From positions 1 through 64,000 of the forward strand of contig JASAND010015750.1 of assembly GCA_030248195.1 (NCBI GenBank): 64,000 bases of DNA. Reading direction: 5' to 3'. A model generated the notes under the pieces. The model was not told the DNA's origin and did not search any database. It saw only the letters and a list, made by a program, of their open reading frames with translations. Source of the stretch: Trissonchulus latispiculum (Eukaryota; Nematoda; Enoplea; Enoplida; Ironidae). The position numbers and the translations under genes were made by a program. How positions within the stretch are numbered: position 1 is the first letter of the stretch; every line of letters starts with the position of its first letter. Below are positions 47,311-59,856 of the stretch, piece by piece.

Positions 47311-47500
47311 AAGTGACCCCTGGAGAGAACTCCAACCTACAGAAGGTTATAGGGTGCCGGTGCTTATCTCCGGATTCACAGCCCGAAGCCAGGAGCGACA
47401 ACTCTAATGTTGACTACATCGGTGGAAGGGGGGGGGCCAGCCCTTGATCAGGTATTACGCCAGAACACAGACTCCTGTTACCTTCACACCGCAGTGGCAC
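47311..47500 (+). repeat. Dispersed repeat, plus-strand copy
   Basis: GTGACCCCTGGAGAGAACTC, AACCTACAGAAGGTTATAGG and CCAGCCCTTGATCAGG match the reverse complement of 14910-15055. Retains about 75 bp missing there. Confidence 0.6.
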
Positions 47501-49999
47501 CCATTTACCGACCAGTTAAGGATGCACAGCTGGGTTGGCTGGAGCCCACGGCGAACCGATATGTGCTTAGTCCCAGAATTCAGAATTCAATCTTAATAAC
47601 AAAAATGCCGCATGCGATTAAAACTGCAACAAAATCAAACAAGAAAAACAGGAGCTAAGACTTGAAATGGTTTGATTTTTTTAATTCAACAACCTTTTCA
47701 TCAAATCAATCAATTCAATCAAATACACTTCTCTAAGGAATGACTGGAAAACTATGAGGGCCCTTCAGTCCTAGGACACAGTGAAACCGAAATTACCTGG
47801 ACCTTCAGGTCGAGGACACCGATGTTTGCTTCCGTTGACCCACTGAAAGTGGACACAGACGGTACAATTACCTTTGCAAAATTCGATCTCTCTCCTTTGA
47901 ATTTCAGAGATAAAATAGTACTTGGAAACAAGTATATATCCTCCCCATCGATGATGAACAATGAATGCTAATGCAAGCAAACTAAACATATGGTTAGTTT
48001 AGATGTGTGTATAGGTTTCTTCATTCTTCTTGCACTTTGTTTTCTTGCGATGTTGTCCAGTGGAAGATTGAGTCGCTCCTTCCATGTTTCCAGATATTTG
48101 CTTCCTACTGACCATAGCTAGTTCCTACAATAAATTAACATAAAGTAATGTTAATAAATTTACACCTTTGTGACGAAGTTTCGTTTTATTTCAACGATTT
48201 CATATATTTTTATAACTTTCATAATAATCGTTACCAGATAATAATAATAATCGTTTGCTATCATGAACGGTTAGCTTAACTGTCAAGGCTATGGAATTCG
48301 AATACCAAGATTGGGTGATCGAATCCAGGTGTCGGTCAATTTTTTATATTTTTCATCCTCACTTAACTGATTTGCATAATAGAATTATCTACGAAAACTA
48401 ACAGTATGAAAGGACAAAATACTTACTGTTGCACAAGTTGCATTTCTTTCCTGCATCAACTCACTGACTGCAGCAGCCTACTGGCTGTCATGCTTGAGTC
48501 AGGTGCCCAGAATTTCTTAGAAAGACTGGTCCCAAAGCAAGTTTGGCAAACCAAAGCATAAAGGCTAGAGGACACTGGAGTGGCAAAGGAGTATCGGTCT
48601 CATACCCTCCGTACCCCGGACGATATCTTGAAGAAAAAATCATTCTGTACCAAAGAAGAAGGAAGCCTGACTGTTCGTGCATATTAGTGGAGATTTCGAT
48701 GGAGATATCAATGTGGATATAGATGGAGAAATTTCGATGGAGAAAACCACGAAGAAGAGCTGGGGAAGAACTTCGCAAGTACGTTATTACCTCTGATTTA
48801 GGGATTTCGACTGAGCTGCCCAACGACGCTCTTCTAAGACGGGCATAGAATTTTCTCGGAGGTTGCTGAGATAGCTCTACTGGACGGCAACAACTAAGCT
48901 AGGTTCTAGAAAATTGAGCCAGGTATGTTTTTCAAATTCTAATTTACTGGAAGGAATTAAAACGAGTAGTGAGAAATGGGTAAGAGATGGGGCCAGCAAA
49001 ATTTTCAGGCTTTTCAGGCAAGAACAAAATATGGTCATAAATCAAAACAATAGCCAGCCCTCTAAGAGAGGACATACGCACCAAGAAATACCAGACATAC
49101 ACATTTCAATAAATCTCCCATAAATTTGAAACACTATTGTAAAAGTCATAATTGTCAACTCCTCTTGTTTTGGGGGCTGACAATCGAAGGTAATCCCTAA
49201 ACTTAGGACACGTGCCAGAATTTTTTTACTAAAGTAAATTCCAGAAGACAAATACCCTAATCCCAATCAAAAATACTTCTCCAAGACGGACCCTCTTTAG
49301 AGGGCACACAACAACACAACTCATGCGCCCAAAACTGGACACACATGTACAACCAATACAAACAAATACAAACAATGCAAAACTAACTTAAAATTTTAAG
49401 AATCAAGCGTCGACCGACCCATCCCCATGATGAACACTTGCTTTCAAATCATATACTGACACAAATAACAAATAGCCAATACTAGCTGAAAGTTCGAATT
49501 CCAACTTCTTGTTCGAGTTCCACGAATTCCGCCAATATCTGACAATCCGTGAACTTAGCCAGCATCTAAGTGTCTTCCTTATTTTTCACACTCCAATTTC
49601 TTGTCCCTGGCCAGGGCTTCTCCACGAAACTACCGCTGAGTATTCGATACCTACTTTCCTTCCATTGAGTGTTTTGTGAAAAGTTAACCAACGTTGGAAA
49701 GCCAGCTAGAAACTGTTCATCTAACACTGCTTCACACAGCTCAATATATGTTTGTACCCAAGGATAGAGTCTGAAATAGTATTGGACTAACACACTTTTC
49801 AATTCACTTAACGAACATACACCCTCAAATCACGGACACATTGCAACATGCACGGTATACCATGGATCCTAAAGCATACCTCCAACCATACATTCACATA
49901 AAGAGCATTCACTCCCACAAACATACAAACATTTATGCCTATCCAACTGACCAATAAATTAAGTTTGACTGTGAAACCTGCAAATTCTTCGCATGAACA
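47501..49999. other. Intergenic, no firm gene
   Basis: AT-rich with a tRNA-like stretch near 48266-48340. The open frames at 47752-47961 and 48488-48823 (minus) have no recognisable domain. May include the decayed 3' end of the old gypsy copy that lies to the right. Confidence 0.35.
48266..48340 (+). pseudogene. tRNA-like sequence (decayed tRNA or SINE head)
   Basis: GGTTAGCTTAACTGTCAAGG resembles a D arm with an A box and GATCGAATCC a B box, followed by a T run that could end pol III transcription. The acceptor stem pairs only partly, so it is not called a functional tRNA. Confidence 0.3.
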
Positions 50000-52900
50000 G
50001 TTTTAGTTACCTTACCTGTCTTATTGTTAACTAGAATTACCAGGGGATGTTTTCCTCAAAATTCTATAAGGATCTTTGAATGTGAGCAAAAGCTTTCGAT
50101 CCTTAATAGGTACTATTTAAACATCATCTGTTGTCCAACGTCAAACTTTACCTCTGCCGCATGTAGATCATAGTGTTCTTGCTGTTTTCGTTTAGCATCG
50201 CTGATGTTAGACCTTACCTTGGCAAACATATTTCAGTCCTTTCACCAAGTGGTGTCTATAGTCTGATGGATCAGAGTACTTTCTTTCCTCCTTGCATAAG
50301 GATACGTCCAAAGGCAACTTAGGCTCTCTACCGTAAATTAATTCAAAGGGTGAAAACTCGGACGTGCATTTACACTAGTTCGATATGCGAAAGGGAAAAG
50401 TCTAAACACTGCTCCCAGTCTTTTCTGTTCTCTGAAACGTCCATACATAACATGCTGATTAAAGTAAGGAGAAATCATTCAGTAAGCCCGTCACACGGAG
50501 GATGGTAGGGAGTCGTTTGCCCTTTTTCACAGTTCAAAATTTTATTAAGGTCTTTGACTAAACGCGAGGTAAGGTTTGTACCCTGATCCGAAAGTAGTGC
50601 ACCAGGACACCCATGTCGAACTAGGATTTCTTCAACGTAGTTTCTAGCAACAACATCAGCTTCAACTGAACTAACAGCAAAAGCTTCCGGCCACTTAGTA
50701 AAGTAGTCGACAAAAACTAATAAATACCTGTTCATCCTTTTCGTCTTTGGGAATGCTCCAAAAACATCGACGCCCATCATTTCAAATAGTCCGGACGCAG
50801 GAATTGGTGCCAATACAGGTCTGCTCTTTGGAGACTGTTTTCTTTCTTGGCAATTCACGCAGCGTTTGACATAGGATCGTACGTCTTCAGCCAGATTCGG
50901 CCTGTAGCAGTGAGCTGTAATCTTTCCAAGAGTCTTTTGAAAACCCAAATGCGCTGATAACGGAGTATCATGGATCTGTTCCAGTATCGTAACCTTTATT
51001 TCCAGTGGAGTGACCAACCGTAATGTTCGTTTCCTACGTGAATGGAAATAAAGCATTCCTCCACGAATTACAAACTTATTTGCGCTGCATCCTAGTTGAA
51101 GAATAACGTCATCGTCATCTCCTGCTATCAGTTTATAAAATTGGTCCTTCTGTTGCTCTTCTTAACATTGTCCAAGTTTGATTGTGCTACTACAGCTGTT
51201 ACCTGAGCAATCGGTGATCGTGATAAAGCATCAGCATATCCGTTGGCATCATGCTTGACTTCTGTTGTGATGGCGTATTCAGCCAATTCCAACCTCCATC
51301 GTGCCAGTTTCTTCGTAGGAGCCTTAATTGTACTCAACCATTGCAAAGGCTTGTGATCCGTTATTACCGTGACTGATTTCAGTATAAGTAAGGACGGAAA
51401 TAACTGACTCCCCAATATAACGCCAAAGCTTCTTTGTGAATGGTTGCATAAACACGTTCGGGTTTGTTCAGAGAACGACTAGCAGGCTATTGTGATTTCC
51501 TGATTTTTTAACATTTTTGTGGCTTTTTACTGCACATGTTTATACAATTGTAGATGTACCGTAATATTAGTCTGGAATAGTTTTATATGAGTCTATTTTT
51601 ATATCGTTGTATGTACGGATGCATGTTAGAAGCTGTATATACAGTTCTTTGTATTCCTTTTCAGTAAATGTTTACTGCGTGACTATAATCGTTACTGAAT
51701 AAACCAATTGTTTACTTCTTTATCAATAATTTGAGCCAAGACTGCGCCCAATCCAAAATTACTAGCATCTGTATAGAGGACAAATGGTTTCGAAAAATCA
51801 GGCATCCTCAGAATTGGTGCGCTTACCAAACTCTGCTTCAGCTTTAGAAACCCTTCCTCGCATTCGTCTATTCAGTGACATTCTTTTTGTAATCGATACA
51901 TGGCAATGTCCGCTAGACTCTTCACAAGCTTTCTGTAATAAGACGCTAAACCCAGGAAAGAAATTAGATCTTTTACTTTTCTGGGGTTTGGAAATTCGTC
52001 GATAGCTTTTGTTTTGCCGCTGTTTCACACTCTTCTTGGATATGACATAGCCCAAATATGAAACTTCTTCATGAGCAAACGACACTTCTTACCTTTTAGC
52101 TTCAAATTGGACTCTCTCAGTTGCTGGAATATATGCCTGAGACGATCCAAGTACTCCTCAAATGTTCGACCAAAGACACTGATGTCGTCCAAGTAAATTA
52201 GGTATAAATTCTCCTACTGCAGGCCAAGAAACACCACTGACATCAGCCTCTGGAATGCGGCAGGAGCATTGGTCTCTCCCATAGGCATGACGTTCCATTC
52301 GTAGAGTCCTTTCGGTGTAATAAATGCGGCTCTCTCCTTGGATTCTTCTCTGAGCTCCTGTTGGTAGTATCCCGAATACGAATCTAGTATAGAGAAATAG
52401 CAAGAACCTCCCTGCAAATCAATGGTATCGTCTATTCTAGGTAGCGGATAAGTGCCCTTCTCGATAATCGCATAAATCTTCCTATAGTAGACACATACCC
52501 TACCAGTTTCATCTTTTTTCCTCACCAGCAGTATAGGGCAGCCCAGAGGCTATGACTCGGTCGTATCATGTCTGCTTTCAAAAATTCATTGATGAACTCA
52601 TCCACACATTGCTTTTTCGCATGAGGCATCCGATACGGTGGCTGGTGAATTGGAGCATGTTGTTAAGTGTCCAGTTCTGCTGTCACTAAACCATATCTTC
52701 CTAGATCCTTGAAATGATGCAGCAAAAATGTCACAGTACTCTACCAATAGTGACCGCAATGAAGAAGATTGATCTTCACTTACGTGATCATTAGTGAAAT
52801 TAACTCCTTGTGACAGTGGCTTTTTTGAATTGTTGTTTCTAAATTACGTAGACAAAACGTCTGCCACACGTTCGGACAGTTGTGAAGTACCGATAGTGTA

Positions 52901-54122
52901 GTCAACATCTGCAAGGCACTATATAAAGTTTCCAAAGTCGTACCTTTGTACATCTTTGTCAATCTTGAGCCAAGATTCATCACTGCCACTGAGGTACACG
53001 TGGTAACCACACGACATCTTGCTGCAAACACCATGTTGACTGCATCTTGTCCATTGGATGCATCTTTCAAAAGAGTAGGTTCAAACAATCCACCCTTCAG
53101 AGGCTTGGTTACCTCACCGTTTAGGAATTTCACACTTCGAGCTGGAATATGACAAGTCTCTGCTGGACTGACGATGCTGCCGAACACCGACATATTTTCA
53201 ATAATAAGGGCTTGCTCTTGTCCATAAAACAATACTCGGTCGACAAAGTTGATGGCTACCTTTAACAGAAACTCGCTTCCTAAAAGACAAGAATGGCTTG
53301 GTCCACCCACTACATTTGCCGTAATTTTGGATCACCGATGAGAACTTGCAAGAGACACTTACCTTTAGGCAACATTTCTTGACCACCGAAGCACCTTATG
53401 AGACCGAAGTCTGTCTTTCTGTGAGTTCACATTGCTTCGACTGGCACACAAAGGATCGAAAAATTCCTCACTTATCACACTCACTTGGACGGCTTAGTCT
53501 AGGAAAACTAACGCACTAGTCTCTTCTATCATGCATTACATATATATGCTTAGCGTAGCATAGCTAGTGCCAGGTTCGTCGAGCACCTCCTGATTTACAT
53601 CCAGATGCACAAAACTCGCTAGAATCAGTGGGCTGACTCTCCATTTCTGGTGGAAGTAAATTCGCACTGCATGTAGGACAGTTCCTTCCATGTGAATTCA
53701 ACGTCCACTCAGACATCCACGACGGTCCTCTATCGATGGACGCTTCCGTTACTGCTTGAGCGAACGAAGCATCCAATATGGAGGCTTGTTTTGAAACCTC
53801 TAGCTACCCTTGCCCCCATTTAGGTAGCTAATTCTCATTTCCCTGGTCGCCATTATTACTTCTTACTACTTACCCGTTACTTCTTCTACCATTTCTATTA
53901 GACCTACTTCTTCCATTTCGCGCCCAAGGACAATTACGAATAAAATGGTGTGGACTACCACAGTCATAACAACCAGACCGCTGCTGTGCTTCAGACTTAC
54001 CCGGACCGGGCTCTGTTGAAAGCTTTGATGTTAAACCTTCCAGCAGCCCCCGCAGGGACTTAACCGACTCCTCCAGTTCCGACATACGTCAGGTCTGTAC
54101 CAGGTTGCACGGTTGAAACATT
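50000..54122 (-). pseudogene. Degenerate Ty3/gypsy element, minus strand
   Basis: Old gypsy copy, order on the minus strand: gag zinc knuckle CYDCGSPHHFIRNC (about 53930-53990); protease region with its active-site motif spoiled by a stop (about 53480-53530) and LLGSEFLLK (about 53265); RT fragments YPLPRIDD, FSILDSYSGYYQQ and YLDD (52525-52170); RNase H (YTDASNFGLGAVLAQ about 51750, then LNKPERVYATIHKEAL about 51440 and YADALSRSP about 51210); integrase (HLGFQ ... CVNCQ, VDVFGAF, LSDQGTN; 51056-50475). Many frameshifts and stops. RNase H is interrupted by foreign sequence at about 51500-51715, and its gag is cut at 54123 by element 2. Confidence 0.8.
51500..51715. mobile_element. Insertion inside the old RNase H
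   Basis: AT-rich non-coding sequence between the two halves of the decayed RNase H. It begins TGTGATTTCC and has AATAAA near 51703. Could be a solo LTR or small element; no flanking duplication established. Confidence 0.4.
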
Positions 54123-54535
54123 TGTTAAATATCGCGCTATTTGAAGTGTATTTCTTTTAAACAAATGATGAAGCTTTCTTACTGTTGTGTGTGAACCATC
54201 AGTTTTGCATGATGAGTCATCAAACTTGTCTAGACAGTAATCATTCTGATGTAATCAGTTGATGTCTATTTTTGGTTGCTACTAGTTGCCTGCGGGCTGT
54301 GTATACTTATACCGTATTAGCAGTGTGCTCTATTATTGTTATGCCCTCCAATAAATTGTAAGTTAAACCATTAAATCAATAATGCCTTACTACTTTCAAT
54401 TAGGGAAGGTTTAGTTATTTAGGTAGGGTTCTATTTTGCGAGCTGTTGCACCCTTAGGCTTTACCTGCAATCGATTCGCCTCTAAACTATCGGTTAGATA
54501 CCGGACAGTCAGCCGGTAGTTAATATTTGGCGACC
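54123..54535 (+). repeat. Left LTR of element 2
   Basis: About 410 bp; the right boundary is estimated from the primer site at 54538. The first 170 bp match 63831-64000 with about three substitutions. Confidence 0.8.
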
Positions 54536-54537
54536 CT

Positions 54538-56040
54538 GACACGTGACATTGTCCGGTTTGTCAATCAAAATTTCGTGAAAATTTTGATTTTTCATTTTTG
54601 ATTTTCTCGCGAATTTTTTTCTAATTTTGCGAACTATTTTAAGATTTTTATACCATTCGATTCGTCTTAATTAGGAGAATCTTTTATGATACGTTTTGTT
54701 TAGTTTTGAAGACTTTCAAATTCTCCTATTGTGTGGGGTGCAACTTTAAATTAGTATGAATTTTGGAGCTGACGAAGCATGGTCGGGGGAATCCCCCCCA
54801 ACTCCCCCACCCCCGCTTAGGTTATTTGGGATCGGGGAAACGCATCTGAACTGACTGGAGTTATTGGGGCAGCCCAATAACCGATTTTCCAGCAAATTTT
54901 AGGTAGTTTGAGAATTTTCCCCCCACCCCACAACCCCCCAAGACGGGAAGAAAATTTTTTTTCTAAAATTTTTCAAAAAATATTTTTTGTGTGGTTTTCC
55001 TTCACCCTTTGGGGTTGAATATTCCTGAACAAGGGAATACTCAGCACTAGAAACTGCACTGAAGCTGCATTTGGGTAAATTTTGATTATTTTTTCCGATT
55101 TTGGTCAATTTTTGTCCCCCAAAATCGACCCCAAAAGGTCAATTTTTGCTCAAATTTGGTTAAATAAGGCCTTAAATTACTCGTTGGGTCTCCCCCAAAC
55201 GTGCAAAATATTTTTAGGCAATTTTGAAGGCATTTTGCAATTTTAGGCCGATTTTTGCAGATTTTGACTTCCCCCCCCAAGAGACCCCCAAAGTCAATTT
55301 TTGAGCATTTTTGGTGCAATTTGTGCTTATCTAGGGGTTAGTCTGGACGCAAAAAGCGATTCTAGGCAAATTTTTGAGTATTTTAGGTGATTTTAAATTT
55401 TTGAAAAATCACTTCCCCCCGATTTTCACGAAATTTCCAAATTTTGTGTTTTTCTGGTATTTTCGTAGTTCTGTGTAGCCTACTTTTGTGTCATAATATA
55501 CAGTTTTGTGTCATATTAGTGAGACCTAGACGTTATTTTCGCAAAATTTTTACTATACGTATATAACTTTGAAGTCATGTTGAAGTTTTTCTACCCCCCC
55601 CCCATTTTTCACGAAATTTTTTAATTTTGTGATTTTCTGACCTTTTCTACGTCCAAGTGCCCTTATAGTCGATTTGTAGAGCCTATATGCAATACTTTTT
55701 GCGATACGCATATCATTTTGACGAAATGCTGGACTTTTTCTACCCCCCTCCCCCTCTGTTTTCACCATTTTTGACCAATTTTCAGAGTTTTTGATATTAT
55801 TTGGGTCGATCAGTGATGCTTTTTAGCTTGCATACGCATACGCGGCGCATTTTCAAGCCAATTTTTGAGGTGCTTTTGATAACCAAATATACGTATATAT
55901 CGTAATGCTTTGTGGTTTTCTTGGCAGCGCCCCTCCTTCCAAAAGTTGCGATTTTCGGGAATATTTTTGAAAACGGCGTTTCTTTCTTGACCTAATATAG
56001 TTGCAAAATGCCTAACACTCGATATTTTTGGAGTAGAAAG
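54538..56040 (+). other. Leader of element 2
   Basis: Primer-binding-site-like TGGCGACCCTGAC, then T-rich sequence with C runs and repeated short phrases (AATTTTTGAGCATTTT, CCCCCAAAGTC), as in the element 1 leader. No coding frame. Confidence 0.6.
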
Positions 56041-56063
56041 TTTTCTAGAAATCAGTTTCTTAG

Positions 56064-57592
56064 GTGTTTTTATGCCACAAAGTTGGACATTTAGTGGCTA
56101 ATTGCCCGTTACGTAGGAACAATGTTGAATGCCAGATTCCTTTTCGGGCTCAAACGTGCGATAATTTGAGAAGCCCACAGCATGGTCATTTTCCATTTTC
56201 AGCGAGAACTACGAGTTTTTCTTCGAATTTTTCAGTTTTTCCGACATACGTATATAGCTCAAGAAGTGGCTTTTCTCCCCCAAGTTTGCTAAGTCTACGT
56301 ATACCCCCACCTTCCCGATGTTTTTCGTGTGGTTTTTCAGTTTTCCTAACAAGAATCTAAGCTATTTGTGACGTCAATCGAACACAATCCCAACAAGGGA
56401 TAATTTGACTTGGTCTCTATACCCTAGATTTTCAACTTTTTCTGGTCGAAATCCAAGTTTTGCATACTGGCGTGAATCCAATGTTATACGTAATTGCACA
56501 CATGCAAACTACACCATAAACAACGTTTCTTTTTGTCCCAGCCCTCAAACTTATTTTTCTAGGCCGAAAAATGGCCATTTTCAAACCTTTGAGGTATGCA
56601 AAAATTTTTAACGCCTAGCCAGAGTCAAACGAATACTACAGCGAGGAGTAACCCTGTGAACTGCTACTATGACCGATATTCACTCCCTCGATTTCTGTCG
56701 CCAAGATTTTCTATTGGCCGAAACTTTTTTCCATGTGGAAATAGTGTTCGTGTGCCCAAATCTCAAAGGTTTTTGGGTCGATTTGCAACTTTTTGCTCTC
56801 AGAGTGATAAAACGGTGGTTTTAGGTCAAGTGCGATGCGCTCGAACAGAATTTCACGTTTTTGTCCCTCGAATTTCGGGTTTTTCCATAGACATTTAGGA
56901 AAATATTCGTTTTTGACCCCCCAAAACAGGTCATACTAAACTAAAAAAAAACTGACTTGTTTTACCGGATTTTCTGAGGCTAATTTTGATAAGCCCTACT
57001 GCAGTTCTAAGCAGGCATATAACCTGGCTAGAAAATGCCATGATTGTGATTTTTCTTTTTCAAAGTCTAGTACTTCGACTTCGTCAATTTCGGCTCACAG
57101 TACAGAGGAGCCCAGTCAGCTGAACGAGAGCTATGAAGTGGTTTCTTCAGGAAGTATTGATCTCAATGATAGTATACCTACTATTGCGAATAAACTGTAC
57201 CACTATGAGCCTACTGCAGATTATTTTGGAAATAATGATGAACCCTCATATTATGACAGACTCCATTCCTATGTCACGATTAATTAACAGTTGGAAATGA
57301 CTGTTCAAATGAAAGCTCAAAAGAAGAAGATTTGAGGACTAAATGGATACGTGTTCCTGATCCGGATTTTCCTGGTAGATATTTGACGGTGGAAGTCTAC
57401 GTATTGCCATCAAATGAAGATTTTGCCGAAAAGCCAAAGGATGGTTGGAATGGTATGGAATCTAACAAAGCCCAAATGAATAGTGGCTTTGTCAACACTG
57501 CTTCAGCTTTTATGGGAACTATTGTGGCTACAGCCCGTAATATTGGAATTAATTTTTGTTTATTATTTGGTGAAGAAATGGGCAAAATATAG
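56064..57592 (+). pseudogene. Element 2 gag/ORF2 remnants
   Basis: Frame fragments in order: a zinc-knuckle remnant CHKVGHLVANC near 56070 with the first cysteine lost; Phe/Ser/Arg-rich pieces at 56405-56898 like the element 1 ORF2 N-terminus; an open stretch SISAHSTEEPSQLNESYEVV at about 57085-57287; and 57304-57592 with VPDPDFPGRYLTVEVYV, matching DPDFPDKFLFEDV in element 1. Several frameshifts. No protease, RT or integrase follows. Confidence 0.6.
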
Positions 57593-59856
57593 TGCTGAAG
57601 ATATGAAGACAGCACTTATGAAACGCTGAATGAGCTTTTACGTATACGTACATGGACGATAGCTTTGATACAGATAAGTCTGATTTGTTCTTTTCAGCCA
57701 CAAGCTTTGCTGTCACTATTTTCGGAACTTGGATTGTAATTTTAGATATACGTATATACTGCAAATATGTATGAAAGTAATATTTGGCCACTGGGTTTTT
57801 CATATCATACAAACGCACAGCCTGTATGTTTAACTTCTGGTTGGTGCGCGACTACCCCATAATGTGCTGACTGTAGCTAACTACAATTGGTGTCTGTCGT
57901 GTACGGTAGTCAGGTTACGCTATACTTTTTGTTTTTCCAGTTTTTCTTTTTGCAAAACTACTTTTTGCTACGTTACTACTACTTTTCGTATTTTCAGTAA
58001 TTTTTTTTGAAAGCTAACGTGTTACTATTTTTACTAAAGCTACGTTTTGTTGTTACTTTTTTGGAATTTATTACGGAATTCTTGTATTTTTGAAAAGCAA
58101 GCAATTATTTTTGAAGATACGTAGTTGTTTTGTTGTTGTTGTTGAAACTATATGCTTAAATATGCTAAACTTAAATATGCTTAAAATATGCTTAAAATAT
58201 GCCTAACGAGGCTTATATACTACGTTCAATATTTAAAACGCCTCATATACTACGTTTAATTTGAAGAATCTTTGCTTAGAAGTTTAGCTTGCTCATATTT
58301 ATTCAGTGTTTTTCTTTTTTGTTCGTTAATTGGTATTTTCTTGCATTAATCATAGGCATTTTATGCATAATCTATTTCATTTTTGTATTTTTCTTTATTG
58401 TTGTTTTGTGAATCTCACTAATATGTGTAACAGCTTAGCCCATATCCTGAAAGCTGTTAAAGTGCAAAACATAGAAGGCATCGAAAAGAGGCAAAAGAAT
58501 TCTACTAAAGATAAACGAAAGACCGTAAAATATGTGATGCCAGCACTTAGTAGTTAGGGTTTAGATAGGACAGCTTTATTGTTATGTTGTATTCTTTATT
58601 TTGTCGGGCAAGCTAAGCGGATGCTATTCATTTGGTAGTCGTTGGAATTTGTTTAGTTTGGTATTTTGGAAATCTATAGTTAATTTTTGTTTTTTGTATT
58701 TGTGGTTTTTTGTGTACAGATAGTTAGTAACTTGCTTTATATTTTCGTTATTTAGTCGCTTAGTATCTAGTTGTAGTTTCTTATCTTTAATCTTTATCTT
58801 ACACTTAAAATTCAGCTGATTTGCCATTTCAAGGGTGTATAGTAGCTCTTATCTGTGTACATTTCTTTTCATTTTTGTAACTTGAACTTAGACTTTAAAA
58901 GCTCGGAGAAACATGGTATACTGGGTGTAATTATGTGTTTTGTACCTTGTAGAATCTCATTTTTTAATCTTTGGAGTGAAGCTTTAGTCATTTTGTAAAA
59001 CGATGATCTTTGTAAATCCTTCGAAAACTTTACTATCTTTCTCTTTTCTATCTTTCTATCTTTTCATCTTTTGCTATTAGTTTAATCTCTAACGAAGCTC
59101 AATTCTTGAAATTTTTTAGGGTATCTATGTATGTCTAACCCGCTTTCTTTTTCAGCTTTACAGCTCTCTCGGTGCTTTCAACGGTGCTTAATTGCTCAAT
59201 CAACATCCTACCGATGAGTCCCCTGCCATTAATTAGTGCCTCAACCCAAAAACTGCCATTCACAACTTTGAACTTTGGAATTTTGAACTTAGTCTTTTTC
59301 TTGTAGTCTTCATAGATGTACTTTATTTTTGTCTTTGTTGCTGTGTCTTTAGTTTTTGCTTTATATTAATCATTTCTCTTTTCTGTCATTCCATATATTT
59401 TGCTTAGCTAGGAACTTTCTTTGTTGTGAATCTTTGTTGTGATTTTTTCTGTATTTGTATTTCTTTAATTAGTTGGTTTCAGTCAGGTTATTTGTTTTGT
59501 CTTTATTGGAATTCGTAGGCACTCATTCTTTTCGCCGGGGGATAGCATAGCATAGTATAGTTAGTTAGTTGGATAGTGTGAATATAGATAGATAGCTGTT
59601 TGTGTGTTGTTATTTTATGTTGAGTTAGGAACTTTTAAAATTCTTATTTTCGCACAAAGAAACTTGGTTTGTTTTTCGTTTTTGAGATAGGTTTGGTTTA
59701 GTTTAGGATTTCTGTGAAATTAATTTGATGTTTTCTATTTTTTTCTATTGTTCTTTTTAAATTACCATTTACTTCTTTGCTTTCTGATGATTAAGTTAGG
59801 TCCAAGAGTTGAGTTAGGACGGAAAGCACTGTACTTGGTAGTTTCTGCTTCTTCTC
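57593..59856 (+). other. 3' non-coding region of element 2, left part
   Basis: T-rich, with a short tandem TATGCTTAAA run near 58150-58205. The open frames are low-complexity and not convincing. Split from its right part by element 3. Confidence 0.5.

Noticed and set aside
48488..48823. 111-codon minus-strand frame
   Set aside because: Contains an irregular GGAGATATC-type repeat and no domain; not supported as a gene.
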